A DNA stretch of 64,000 bases from Acidobacteriota bacterium (lineage in GTDB: Bacteria > Acidobacteriota > Terriglobia > Acidiferrales > UBA7541). The DNA is taken from NCBI GenBank assembly GCA_003224235.1, contig QHYU01000176.1, positions 1 to 64,000 on the forward strand. Reading direction: 5' to 3'. This document shows positions 45,554 to 54,349 of the stretch, in pieces. A program made the position numbers and the translations under genes. The first letter of the stretch is position 1, and the number at the start of each line of letters is the position of its first letter. A model generated the notes under the pieces. The model did not search any database. It was not told where the DNA came from and worked only from the letters and a program-made list of their open reading frames with translations.

Positions 45554-46576
45554 ATGCTCAAGGACCCCCAGTCAACAGCCCGTGCGATGCAAAGGAACCT
45601 TAGCAGCTTTTCGGTCGGTCTCCCGCTCGCTCTGGTCTTCTGTGTTTCTCTGTGGTTCCTTCCCAGTTCTTTACGCGCCCAGGAGAACGAGCAGGAAGTG
45701 GTCGCCAATCTCGCCGCCGGCCGCGTCGTCCTCTACGTAGCCCGCGACGCCATCGTAATCGGCGCGGTTGAACAGCACGTTGAGCCGGACTCACGCCCGC
45801 CGCTGGTTTTGCCGCTCGGGGAGCGCCGCCTAGGCATCCTGCTGGGTGCGGTCGAATGGGTCTGGCCCGCTTCCGGGCGCCCGCTTGTGCGCTTAGACCG
45901 CGACCTCCCGGCGCTGCTTAGCGAAGCCACTCGCCCGCAGCCCAAACCGGAGATGGCGCAGGCTAGCGACATCGAAGTAATCGGCGTCACGTTCCTCGAG
46001 AGCTTGCGCGCGGTGACCAGCCAACTCCATCACAAGCTGGACTTGCATCCGGATGAACCTGTGGCCGAGCTGCTCGTGGTGGGATATGAGCCCGGCTATG
46101 GGCCCGAGGTCTGGCTCCTGGCGTATCGCCTCGCGCAGGAGGTTTTAAGGGGCGAGTACTGGCGCACGCGCGTCTTGCGGCCAAGTTACACCCAGCTCTA
46201 TCCACCTGAAAAAGGCCAGCCGCGCACGCTGGTCGAGGTTCGCTACCCGCCGGACGACACGGGACCCACTCTCGCCGACCTGCTTAAGCAAAACGACCCC
46301 CGGCTCACCCGCCTCCGTGCCGCTGACCAGCAAATGGCCCGCGCCACCGAGAGGCTCGACCGCGGCGAAAGCCACAAGGCGGCCCCCGATGATGCCATAG
46401 CGTTTATTCGCGCTGCGCTGCCCGCCATCGCCAGTACGGAAGCCAAACTCATCGTGGGCGCCCTTTATCAGGAGCGCGGGTTGCAGTGGGTGCTCGCGCC
46501 GCCGGAGCCGGTGCAGAAGGCCGGCGAGGGCAAGCCGCGCGAGCCGGGCGCCCCAACGCTGCGCAAGAAACCGTAG
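45554..46576 (+). CDS. Secreted hypothetical protein
   Basis: 340 residues with a signal peptide at about 15-42 (SVGLPLALVFCVSLWF to SSLRAQEN). The body is Pro/Ala/Leu-rich with a beta-strand-like start (VVLYVARDAIVIGAVEQH), a middle WVWPASGRPLVRLDRDL and a helical C-terminal third. I do not recognise a family. It begins six bases after the phosphate acetyltransferase stop, so it is probably on the same transcript. Confidence 0.65.
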   Translation: MLKDPQSTARAMQRNLSSFSVGLPLALVFCVSLWFLPSSLRAQENEQEVVANLAAGRVVLYVARDAIVIGAVEQHVEPDSRPPLVLPLGERRLGILLGAVEWVWPASGRPLVRLDRDLPALLSEATRPQPKPEMAQASDIEVIGVTFLESLRAVTSQLHHKLDLHPDEPVAELLVVGYEPGYGPEVWLLAYRLAQEVLRGEYWRTRVLRPSYTQLYPPEKGQPRTLVEVRYPPDDTGPTLADLLKQNDPRLTRLRAADQQMARATERLDRGESHKAAPDDAIAFIRAALPAIASTEAKLIVGALYQERGLQWVLAPPEPVQKAGEGKPREPGAPTLRKKP

Positions 46577-46743
46577 GCCCGCGCACAGGCCCCGCTAGAT
46601 CGTAGAAATCTACCCCGTCCGCGGCAGGGGCGATGCGCCCATGGTTTGTCGCCGGGAGGCTCAAATCCGACATCTGAGTTGACGGAAATCATGAAACGGT
46701 TAACATCTGGCGCTTGAATCGCCCATTCAAGCTTGGGGGACCG

Positions 46744-47538
46744 ATGAAACCATTGCTCGCGGCGCTGGCAATCCTGCTGCTGACGGGCTCGCTAGCGGCC
46801 CAAGAGCCAAAGAAATCCCTTCCCGCACCGGAGAAACACACCAAAGCTCCCACCACATCACCAAGCACACCGGAGGCGCAGCCGGCTTCAGCTTCGACCC
46901 CGGCGGGCAAGCTGAGTTGCGGGCAATGCATCCCGAGTAACAAACCGATTGTGAAGGGCGTTGATCGGTGGTCGGTGAAGACCAGCTTGCCCAGCGGTTC
47001 CGACCCGGCACACGCCAAGACCGTTGCGATCGCGGATTTCATCGCCCTGGTCGATCCGCCCGCAGCGAACGAAGCCGACAAACTCTTCCAGCAGACGCGC
47101 ATCCCTCCGTTTAATAACTCGCTCAATGTGAAAGAGGGAGACTTGGTGACCCTCAAGGGCTGGCTGTGGCTGGTGGCCCTGGAAAACGACGGCGACTATC
47201 ACATCCAAATCAGTGCCAGCCCAACCTCCGGCGACCATTGCCTCATCGTCGAGGTGCCCAATCCCGATCCGGCCTTTGAGGCGTCGCCGGAGTCCCGGCC
47301 GCTGTTTCAAGCTGTCCGAGACTTTCTAAGAGCCAGAACCCTGAACCAGCAAGAGCCGTCGCGTTGTGGTTCGGTCATGCAACATCCGCCGTACGTGCAA
47401 GTGACCGGCCAAGTTTTCTTCGACGCCCACCACGTCGGGGACGCCAAGCCCCGCGGCAAGAAGTGCATGCACGCCGCGACAATTTGGGAGCTGCACCCGG
47501 TCGTGGATATGAAATTTGCCCCAAAGCCGAAACCGTAG
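46744..47538 (+). CDS. Secreted hypothetical protein with OB-fold-like segments
   Basis: 264 residues from the ATG at 46744 with GGGGGA upstream. A signal peptide (MKPLLAALAILLLTGSLAAQ) and a 45-residue Pro/Thr-rich linker are followed by a domain starting CGQCIPSNKP and containing LVTLKGWLWLVALENDGDY, CLIVEVPNPD, VQVTGQVFFDAHHVG and a final HAATIWELHPVVDMKF. Several conserved Cys suggest disulphides in the periplasm. The TIWELHPV ending recurs in related proteins of unknown role; none is named here. Confidence 0.65.
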   Translation: MKPLLAALAILLLTGSLAAQEPKKSLPAPEKHTKAPTTSPSTPEAQPASASTPAGKLSCGQCIPSNKPIVKGVDRWSVKTSLPSGSDPAHAKTVAIADFIALVDPPAANEADKLFQQTRIPPFNNSLNVKEGDLVTLKGWLWLVALENDGDYHIQISASPTSGDHCLIVEVPNPDPAFEASPESRPLFQAVRDFLRARTLNQQEPSRCGSVMQHPPYVQVTGQVFFDAHHVGDAKPRGKKCMHAATIWELHPVVDMKFAPKPKP

Positions 47539-47665
47539 CGAGCCTCTGGCAACCTATCGGCCTCCCGCGGCGATGCCGCTCGTTTGCTTTTTATTCCAGC
47601 CGTCCATTTCTCCGGCGTTGGTTTCTTCGCCGCCGGCCATGCTAACATGCCGCCCCGGCGCTCCC

Positions 47666-49072
47666 ATGGACTACGAAGAGCAACGCACGTTTCTCAAGCG
47701 CCAGCGCTGGCGGCTTCTACCTGCCGGATTGGGGTGTGGCGCGTTGCTCGTGCAAACCGTGCGCGGGCGGGCGCCGCTGTGGGCCCGCATCGCCGGAGGC
47801 TTGCTCGCCTTCGGCCTTCTGTGGGCCGCCTACTACCTGCCGAACTATCTGGGTCTGGACGCGGGAGCGATCCGTCGGCCGCGCTGGGTGGCCCGCGCGC
47901 GCTGGTTCGTTCTAGCCCTCACAGGTTTGGTTGTGGCGGCCTCACAGGCGTGGGCTGCGCTTGCAGCGGTGCTGTTTGCCGCGGTCCTGCATCTGGTCTT
48001 GGTGAAAATCCTGCTCCGGCCACTGCCCTATGATCTAAAAGAGGCAGACCCGCCGCGCCTCACCGCGCTTGCGGCCGTGTATGCCGCCGTGGATTTTGCC
48101 CTCTTGTTAGTGGCTCACGGCCCGCAAGTATTCGCCGGGTATGGAACCGTGCCCACCGTGCTGATCGCACCACTGCTACTGGCGTTCGCCTTCCTGGCCT
48201 TGGCTCTGTTGCGGCCGCGCTCTTTCCCGGCACAGGCGCTCTCTGGTGCTTTTACAGCCGCGCTTTGCTTTGGACTGACTCGCTCACTGGGCACGGCCGC
48301 GGCCACATTCCTGTGGACGGCTGGGGTAGCGCACTTGTACGCCGAAGCGGTCGAGCAGAACCTGAAAAACTTCGACGACCTGGTCGAGAATCTTCAGGGG
48401 TTCTGTAACGAGCCCCGCGAAACCGTGGTGCAGATGATGGCTGAAAGCGGGGCGCGACTCGGCGAGGACTGGCGGCGCTCGAAACCTCAGGGCCAGGCCG
48501 AGGTCACCGCGTGGTATAGCCGGAACGCGCGGCTTTATCTCTACACCAATTGCCAGCATCATCTGCTATACAAGCACATCGTGTACACACTGGACCTGCT
48601 CCGCCTCGCGCGTGGGCGCGTGCTCGACTTCGGCGGAGGCAACGGCAACTTCAGCCGCGCACTGGCCCGCGCAGCGGTGGACACCACCTACCTCGACGTG
48701 CCCGGCGAGTCGGTGGACTATCTTCGATGGCGCGCCGAGCGCGAACGCCTCCCCCTGAAAATCGTGCACGAATTAAGCGAGCTCGAAGGCCCTTACGATG
48801 TCGCGTATTGTCTCGACGTTATCGAGCATCTGGTGGACCTTGAGCCAGTGTTTGAGCGGTGGAGGGAGCTGCTTCGACCGGGCGGGTTGCTCGTGGCCAC
48901 GTACTACGACGGTCCCAACAGCACTGCGCCGATGCACATTGACCCCGGCTACGACGCGCGCGACTTCCTGCTGGCACACGGCTTTGACGACGTCAAACCA
49001 AGTTTTGTCAGACTGTCTTCGGCAGAACTGCTGCGCAAGAAACACTTCATGATTCTGCGGAAGAAAGCGTAA
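47666..49072 (+). CDS. Membrane-anchored class I SAM methyltransferase
   Basis: 468 residues from the ATG at 47666 (an upstream ATG at 47639 is possible). The N-terminal half has about six membrane helices (roughly 20-40, 43-62, 85-118, 133-150, 160-185 and 195-220). The C-terminal half is a methyltransferase: motif I VLDFGGGNGNF, DVPGESVDYLRW, and a post-motif CLDVIEHLVDLEP. The substrate is probably a lipid or membrane-bound molecule, an inference from the anchor. It overlaps nothing and is followed by a small secreted protein after a palindrome-rich gap. Confidence 0.82.
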   Translation: MDYEEQRTFLKRQRWRLLPAGLGCGALLVQTVRGRAPLWARIAGGLLAFGLLWAAYYLPNYLGLDAGAIRRPRWVARARWFVLALTGLVVAASQAWAALAAVLFAAVLHLVLVKILLRPLPYDLKEADPPRLTALAAVYAAVDFALLLVAHGPQVFAGYGTVPTVLIAPLLLAFAFLALALLRPRSFPAQALSGAFTAALCFGLTRSLGTAAATFLWTAGVAHLYAEAVEQNLKNFDDLVENLQGFCNEPRETVVQMMAESGARLGEDWRRSKPQGQAEVTAWYSRNARLYLYTNCQHHLLYKHIVYTLDLLRLARGRVLDFGGGNGNFSRALARAAVDTTYLDVPGESVDYLRWRAERERLPLKIVHELSELEGPYDVAYCLDVIEHLVDLEPVFERWRELLRPGGLLVATYYDGPNSTAPMHIDPGYDARDFLLAHGFDDVKPSFVRLSSAELLRKKHFMILRKKA

Positions 49073-49131
49073 GGGCGCGCTTTGGCGCGCCATCGGGCTG
49101 CTTCCGTAGCCGGCTCTCTCCGGCCAGGGGC

Positions 49132-49165
49132 TGTAGGGGCGCCCGCCGCGGCGGACGCCCCTGCA
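49132..49165. repeat. Palindromic intergenic repeat
   Basis: An imperfect hairpin running from TGTAGGGGCG to CGCCCCTGCA with the palindromic core CCGCCGCGGCGG. The same core occurs near 7499 in another intergenic gap, so it may be a dispersed REP-like element. Confidence 0.4.
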
Positions 49166-49236
49166 AACTCCCTGGCTTGCGCACTCGCGCGAGGGTCGCT
49201 TACACTTCACGCATTCCTTCTCTCAAGGAGACGCTC

Positions 49237-49623
49237 ATGAACGCAAAACTTCGCATCGCCCTGGCCATCCTCGCCCCCGCGCTCATTTTTTGGGGCGGCT
49301 ATGCTGCGAGCCAGAGCAAGTTTGGCCAGCCCAAGACCATCATTCATATTTCGCTGATCAAGTGGAAGGCCGATGCCTCGGACGCCGCCAAACAAAAGGC
49401 GCTCGACGGCGTCAAGGAAATGGCCGCGCAAATTCCGGGCATCAAAAACATCTGGCTGAAGGCCGTCCGGATGCAGCCGCGCGACTACCACGCCGCATTT
49501 GTGATCGAGTTTGAGAACCGCGAGGCGGCCGACCGCTACGCGGAGAGTCCTGTGCATGCAACATGGAGCAAGCAGTTTCTTGCCATCCGCGAGGCCAGCA
49601 TCTCGCCCCAGGTCAGCAACTGA
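49237..49623 (+). CDS. Dabb-domain (stress-responsive A/B barrel) protein with membrane anchor
   Basis: 128 residues from the ATG at 49237 with GGAG nearby. A signal or anchor segment (LRIALAILAPALIFWGGYA) leads to a dimeric alpha-beta barrel domain: IIHISLIKWKADASDAAKQK, the helix KALDGVKEMAAQIPGIKN, and HAAFVIEFENREAADRYAE. The Dabb fold is found in stress proteins, with no agreed activity for secreted forms. It precedes a small membrane protein. Confidence 0.75.
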   Translation: MNAKLRIALAILAPALIFWGGYAASQSKFGQPKTIIHISLIKWKADASDAAKQKALDGVKEMAAQIPGIKNIWLKAVRMQPRDYHAAFVIEFENREAADRYAESPVHATWSKQFLAIREASISPQVSN

Positions 49624-49698
49624 CCCGTGCGCTTTACCGGCGGGCCAGCCTCACCCTCGGCGGAATTGTGATGCCGAGATGGGAGAAAGGAGGCAACC

Positions 49699-50115
49699 AT
49701 GGAACTCAAGAAGCTGGTTCCGGCCGTGGTAGTGGGTTACGCGCTGCTGCTCGCGCTGGGTTACCTCATCCATGGCGTTTGGCTCCTGCCCGTCTATCGC
49801 GACTATGCAGGCGTTTGGCGGTCCGAAACACTCATGATGCACAAACGTTGGGTGATGTGGGTCGGGGACTTAATCTTCACCGTAGTGTTCGCCTGGGTCT
49901 ACACGCGCAACATCGAGAACAAGCCCTGGCCGGGTCAGGGCATTCGCTACGGAGTCCTGATGACCCTGCTGGCGGTTGTTCCGGCAGCCTGTATCCAGTA
50001 CGTCGTCTATCCCATCCCGTACACGCTGGCGCTGAAGTGGATGTTCGCAGGCGGCGTGCAACTGATCGTGCTGGGGCTCGTGGTGGCGTATTTCTGCCGG
50101 AAGCCTCTGAGTTAG
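49699..50115 (+). CDS. Small four-helix membrane protein
   Basis: 138 residues with AAAGGAGG upstream of the ATG. Four membrane helices are clear (about 7-30, 50-70, 82-105 and 115-133). The first contains a His in GYLIHGVWLLPVYRD, as in DUF1761-like proteins. The function is unknown. The stop codon lies inside a GTTAGA...TCTAAC hairpin. The next gene is convergent. Confidence 0.75.
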   Translation: MELKKLVPAVVVGYALLLALGYLIHGVWLLPVYRDYAGVWRSETLMMHKRWVMWVGDLIFTVVFAWVYTRNIENKPWPGQGIRYGVLMTLLAVVPAACIQYVVYPIPYTLALKWMFAGGVQLIVLGLVVAYFCRKPLS

Positions 50116-50214
50116 AGCCGTTCTAACTTGATTCGCCTACGGTCCGCGTTCATTCCCCATCGAAGTGATGCGGCTTCTCATTCTTGAGGATAGCTCTAAA
50201 TAGTTGGAACGGCA

Positions 50215-51093
50215 CTAGCCGCGCTCGCGCCAGTACGTCCGGATCATGTACCGGTCGAGCGCGCGGTCGGAGAGCAGCCGCTTGACCCAGGTGGCCACGC
50301 GGGCCAGCCGCGTGACGGTGTAGCGCGGCCGCGGCGGATTGTCGCGGATGGCCCGAAGGATGACGCGCGCGCAATCCTCGGGAGTGTAGGGCGACGCGCT
50401 GAGGGATCTATTCCTCGCCTTCTTAAAATTTCTGTAAAGCGTTTTGTAGGGGCCGTTCTCCGCCGCCGGGGCATAGGGTGAGGACAGCTCCATGGAAACG
50501 CCCTGAAAGCCCGTAGGGATGTAACCCGGCTCGATCAACACGACAGCAATCCCAAACGCGGAAACCTCCACGCGCAACGCGTCGCTGATCGCTTCGAGAG
50601 CAAACTTGCTCGCCGAGTACGGGCCGTACAGCGGCTGGGCCACCTTGCCCGCGGCTGAACTCATGTTGATGATCCGGCCCCTGCGGCGCTCGCGCATCTC
50701 AGGCAGCACGCGCTGGGTGACGCGCACCACGCCGAAGAGGTTCGTCTCAAATTGTCGCTGCAGGTGCTCGATCTCCACAATCTCCATGGGCGCAAGGTAG
50801 CCGATGCCGGCGTTATTAATCAGGATTTCGATAGGCCCCGCCTTGGAGCGCACCTGGGCTACCGCGCGGTCCACGGAACCGTCGTCGCAGACGTCCATCT
50901 CGACGGTTTCCAGCGGCATCCCGCGCTCGCGCGCGTAGGCTTCCAATTGCGCGCGGCGCTCCGGGTTTCGCCCTGCGGCAAACACGCGATAGCCTTGTTC
51001 GGCCAGCAGCAGCGCCGCGGCCCGCCCCAAGCCATCCGTGCCGCCAGTGATCAGAACCGTTGAGAATTGCTTGCGTTCCTGTGGCGCGGCCAT
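50215..51093 (-). CDS. Short-chain dehydrogenase/reductase
   Basis: 292 residues from the ATG at 51093 with GGAGGGAG upstream. The NAD(P) loop is LITGGTDGLGRAAALLLAEQ, NNAG follows as ILINNAGIGYL, and the catalytic Ser (NMSSAAG), Tyr and Lys are in YGPYSASKFA. The C-terminal part has FKKARNRSLSASPYTPEDCA, which is like SDRs that act on lipids or steroids. The cofactor and substrate are not predictable. An approximate 12-base inverted repeat (50117 and 50202) lies between this and the convergent gene. Confidence 0.88.
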   Translation of the reverse strand: MAAPQERKQFSTVLITGGTDGLGRAAALLLAEQGYRVFAAGRNPERRAQLEAYARERGMPLETVEMDVCDDGSVDRAVAQVRSKAGPIEILINNAGIGYLAPMEIVEIEHLQRQFETNLFGVVRVTQRVLPEMRERRRGRIINMSSAAGKVAQPLYGPYSASKFALEAISDALRVEVSAFGIAVVLIEPGYIPTGFQGVSMELSSPYAPAAENGPYKTLYRNFKKARNRSLSASPYTPEDCARVILRAIRDNPPRPRYTVTRLARVATWVKRLLSDRALDRYMIRTYWRERG

Positions 51094-51264
51094 TCTCCCT
51101 CCGGAGAGCCTACAACCTATCTCACAACACGTGCATTTTCCAGTGCTTGCATCCCGCGGGAGGCCACACACGGTTCTGGGGGCGCCCGCTACCCGGGACC
51201 GTGCCGCTCGCCCGGCAAAAAAGCTCGTGCCTCAGACTTCGATTCTTTGTTTTCGAGCTTGGAT

Positions 51265-51384
51265 TTATGGGGGGAAGCCAACCCGGCGCACCAGGTCTTG
51301 GAAGCGTAGGTCGGAGCGCAGGGGGTCGAGCCGCGGATCGACTGCCAGCCAGATCATACAGACCGAGCGTTTCTCAAAGCGATC
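51265..51384 (-). pseudogene. Remnant of the C-terminus of a TPR/protein-kinase-type protein
   Basis: On the minus strand an open frame reads into MIWLAVDPRLDPLRSDLRF and then QDLVRRVGFPP before a TAA. This closely matches the usual end of acidobacterial TPR and Ser/Thr-kinase proteins and of the intact gene to the right (LHSDPRWKELLRRMN) and the one at 60105 (LDPLRSDPRYTTFLQRLNLP). No upstream TPR sequence in frame remains, so only the last 35-40 codons survive. Confidence 0.55.
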
Positions 51385-51458
51385 CGAGCGGTTCTGACAC
51401 GAAAGGGGCGGTCGTGTAGCCCCTTCTAGCTATGGAATGGAAGAGATGCACCAACCCA

Positions 51459-51569
51459 TAACAAGCTGTGCTGGCATAACGCTGCGCATCAGCGGGCCGC
51501 GCCGAACACTGAGGGATATATAAGATAAGAGATTCGCTTCGCGGCCTCCGCTGCATGCGCTTGTTAGAC
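51459..51569. repeat. Integron attC-like palindrome
   Basis: A long imperfect hairpin. TAACAAGC (51459-51466) pairs with GCTTGTTA (51559-51566), or TAAC at 51477 with the same GTTA. GCGCATCAGCGG (51484-51495) pairs with CCGCTGCATGCGC (51548-51560) with one unpaired base, and GGCCGCG (51495-51501) with CGCGGCC (51540-51546). The right end GTTAGAC fits the attC core-site consensus GTTRRRY; the left end ATAAC fits only partly. An extrahelical base and a variable centre are typical attC traits. No integrase or cassette array is present, so it may be a solitary or dispersed copy. Confidence 0.5.
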
Positions 51570-51598
51570 CCCGTTGTGGTCATGGCTCCATAGCCAGA

Positions 51599-53551
51599 TT
51601 ATTCCGGCGGGTAATTCATGCGGCGGAGCAGCTCTTTCCAACGCGGGTCGGAATGCAGGTTGTCTAACGGAGGTTGTGCCTTGATATAGGTAGCGTAGCT
51701 GTTACGCTCTTCGACCAAGCGGAAAAGCACTTTGAAGGCTTCATCCTTGTCACCGAGCGCGGTGTAAGCGTGTGCTAGTTCAACATTTGAGAAACTGGCC
51801 GGGTCGGTCGTGGCCTTCAACTCTTCAAGCATCCGCCGCGCTTCCTTCTGCTTCCCTATTCGCGCGTAGACGCCCGCGACGTCAGCGGAGATCCCCACAG
51901 CGTTTCCGCCATGCGACTGAGCCTTCTTGAGACTGGCGATCGCCTCATCGTATCTGCCCATTTCTACGTAGAGATCTCCGAGTATCCAATATGGCATAAC
52001 ATTCCCGGGATTGGGATCCAGTTCAATCGCCCGTTGCACATGCAGTACCGCTTCTTCGTACTTCCGGGCGCGCCACAGCGCACGGGCATAGCGTGATTGA
52101 ATCACCGACGAGAGCGGGTCCAGTTCTTCGGCGCGTTGCATTTCTCTGATCGCCTCAGCGTGGCGTTCCAGCGCCGACAGCAGCTCGCCATAAGTGCGAT
52201 GCGCCTCCGCGCTATTCGGATCAAGTTCTAACGCACGTGTGATTTCCTGCTCCGTGCCTGCCCAGTCCCAATCAAAGATTTTGACCAAACCCAGCGCGAC
52301 ATGCGCCTCAGCGAGTTGCGGATCCAGCGCCACTGCCTTCAATGCGTTGTCATGCGCAAGTGGCGCCACTTCTTTTTGGTTTTTCGTTCCCCAGGTGCCT
52401 CGTTGCAGCCACGCATTGGACAGCCCGGCATAAGCGGCGGCGTAATCGGGAGCCAGTTGAATGGCCCGCTCGAAGTGTCCGATCGCTTGGCGCAAATCTT
52501 CTTCGTTGGTACGGAGATGGTGACGGCCAAGTAGGTATGCCTCGTGAGCCTGCGGATTGATGTTGCGCGCCGCGGCCAGCCGCGCCCGTTCCTCCGGGGT
52601 GACCTGAATGCGGATTTCATCCGCGACCGCGCGCGCCACGTCGCTTTGCAACTTCAGCACATCGCTCAGATCTCGCTCGTAATCGCGCGCCCACAAAGGC
52701 GAGTCGGTCGCCGCCGGAATTAACTTCGCGGTGACACGCACGCGCCCGCCTGACCGTTGCACCGTGCCTTCGATCACCGCATCTACATTCAACTCCTGCG
52801 CAATTTCCGGGAGTGACTTGCGGCTCCCCTTGTAACGCATCACCGAAGTCCGCGAGATCACCCTGCTGAGCGCGCGAATCTGCGCCAGGTTGCTGATCAA
52901 CGCTTCGGTCATCCCGTCCGCGAAGTATTCCTGCGCCGGATCGCCCGAGAGGTTTGCCAGAGGCAGCACGGCCAGCGATTTAATGTGAGGCGGTGCCGCC
53001 CCGCGTCCGAGCAGGCGATCGCGCCAACCGCCCACGTTCAAGTCGGCAAGAACGACAACAAACGCAGCCAGGGTTCCCACCGCAACCAGCACGCTATGGT
53101 CTCGTCGGCGGGACACAAGCATCGGGCCCGCTGTTTCAGGGGAGGTGGGGACTTCTGAGGTGGCGGTGCGCGCTGCCGTTTGAGCCTGCATTCCGCGCCC
53201 TATGTCTGGAGCCGGCGCTGGCCCTGACACGGAGTCCACCGTACCCACGAAACGATAGCCACGACGGGGAAGCGTCTCTACGAAACGCGGGTTATCGGCT
53301 GAGTCCCCCAGGGCCTCACGCAGTTTATTAATGGCGGAATGGAGGCCATGCTCGAAGTCCACAAAGGTGTCAGCCGACCACAACTGAGTACGCAACTCCT
53401 CGCGAGTCACCACCTGGCCTGGCCGCCTCAGCAACAGAGCGAGCACCTGAAAGGGTTGTTCCTGCAGCTTGAGGCGGATGCCGTGCTTGCGTACTTCTCC
53501 CGCCTCCAAATCCACTTCAAATGCGCCGAAGGAGAAGTGCTGGCCTGACAT
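51599..53551 (-). CDS. Winged-helix/TPR membrane regulator (CadC/ToxR-like with TPRs)
   Basis: 650 residues. A winged-helix DNA-binding domain covers about 5-105 (EVDLEAGEVRKHGIRLKLQE, LPRRGYRFVGTV). After a linker comes one membrane helix (about 153-172), a FlgO-like segment (SLAVLPLANLSGDPAQEYFADGMTE is split here), and at least five TPRs (about 355-620). It is related to the intact gene at 60105 with the same order, so these are paralogues. DNA binding inside and sensing or protein contacts outside are inferred. No clear ribosome site precedes the ATG. Confidence 0.9.
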   Translation of the reverse strand: MSGQHFSFGAFEVDLEAGEVRKHGIRLKLQEQPFQVLALLLRRPGQVVTREELRTQLWSADTFVDFEHGLHSAINKLREALGDSADNPRFVETLPRRGYRFVGTVDSVSGPAPAPDIGRGMQAQTAARTATSEVPTSPETAGPMLVSRRRDHSVLVAVGTLAAFVVVLADLNVGGWRDRLLGRGAAPPHIKSLAVLPLANLSGDPAQEYFADGMTEALISNLAQIRALSRVISRTSVMRYKGSRKSLPEIAQELNVDAVIEGTVQRSGGRVRVTAKLIPAATDSPLWARDYERDLSDVLKLQSDVARAVADEIRIQVTPEERARLAAARNINPQAHEAYLLGRHHLRTNEEDLRQAIGHFERAIQLAPDYAAAYAGLSNAWLQRGTWGTKNQKEVAPLAHDNALKAVALDPQLAEAHVALGLVKIFDWDWAGTEQEITRALELDPNSAEAHRTYGELLSALERHAEAIREMQRAEELDPLSSVIQSRYARALWRARKYEEAVLHVQRAIELDPNPGNVMPYWILGDLYVEMGRYDEAIASLKKAQSHGGNAVGISADVAGVYARIGKQKEARRMLEELKATTDPASFSNVELAHAYTALGDKDEAFKVLFRLVEERNSYATYIKAQPPLDNLHSDPRWKELLRRMNYPPE

Positions 53552-53812
53552 GGAGTTTCGTTCAAAACCCCGCCGAAAGCTTTGATGCTACCACCAACGA
53601 ACCGTGCGTCAATCCTCGGAGAAGTGGGGGACCCTGATGAGATGCACCACAAGTCTATTCCAGCCTTTGGATTAGCTGGTGAGGATTACTTGTGGCGGAA
53701 AGGAGTCCTAGAGCATTGACGTATCCGACTGGCTAGGCGAAGTTCAGCGCCATCACAAGGCCAGAAAAACTTAGGTTGAAGCCAACACAACCTGCAAGAA
53801 AAGGAGAACAAC

Positions 53813-54307
53813 ATGAAAACGATTAGCCACTATCTTGGGCATCCTGGTGCGCTGGTAATGCTCGTTGCCGTCGTGCTCGCCCTGTGGGTGGACTATCAAG
53901 GGGGCATCGTGCCCAAAGTGCGTGCTGACGAGGATGGAGTCTGTACCCTGCAGACCTTGCGTGGCAGCTTTGGGTTCACCGGCCAGGGATTCGTCACAGG
54001 GTCATCCGCACTGCCTGCACCGATTGGCGCGTTTGTGCTCTTTGCCAACATAGGTGTAGTGACATTTGACGGGCAGGGGAACTTGTTTGCCAGCGACACG
54101 TTTAGCTTCGGGGGCAAAATTGGGCAGGAAACATTCTCGGGCCCATATACCGTGAACCCCAACTGCACCGGCTCGATGACCTTGACCTTCAGCCCCGGTG
54201 GTGGCACTGGTCATTTCGACTTTGTGCTCGATGACCATGCCAAGGAGGTCCGAGTGATAGCCAAAGACGCCGGACAGGCTATAACCTTCGTCGCGAGGAA
54301 ACAGTAA
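53813..54307 (+). CDS. Small secreted beta-rich hypothetical protein
   Basis: 164 residues from an ATG with AAAAGGAG upstream. A signal segment (ALVMLVAVVLALWVDY) is followed by a repetitive beta-strand pattern: GSFGFTGQGFV, GVVTFDGQGNLFASDT, GPYTVNPNCTGSMTLTFSPG and HFDFVLDDHAKEVRVI. The GTYTVNPDCTG-like motif recurs in secreted proteins of unknown role in Acidobacteriota, as far as I recall. Two Cys may form a disulphide. The stop is followed, in the same frame, by a broken oxidoreductase. Confidence 0.7.
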   Translation: MKTISHYLGHPGALVMLVAVVLALWVDYQGGIVPKVRADEDGVCTLQTLRGSFGFTGQGFVTGSSALPAPIGAFVLFANIGVVTFDGQGNLFASDTFSFGGKIGQETFSGPYTVNPNCTGSMTLTFSPGGGTGHFDFVLDDHAKEVRVIAKDAGQAITFVARKQ

Positions 54308-54349
54308 CGACAGCACGAAGTATGTCGGCGCACTAGAGAACTGGGTCGT

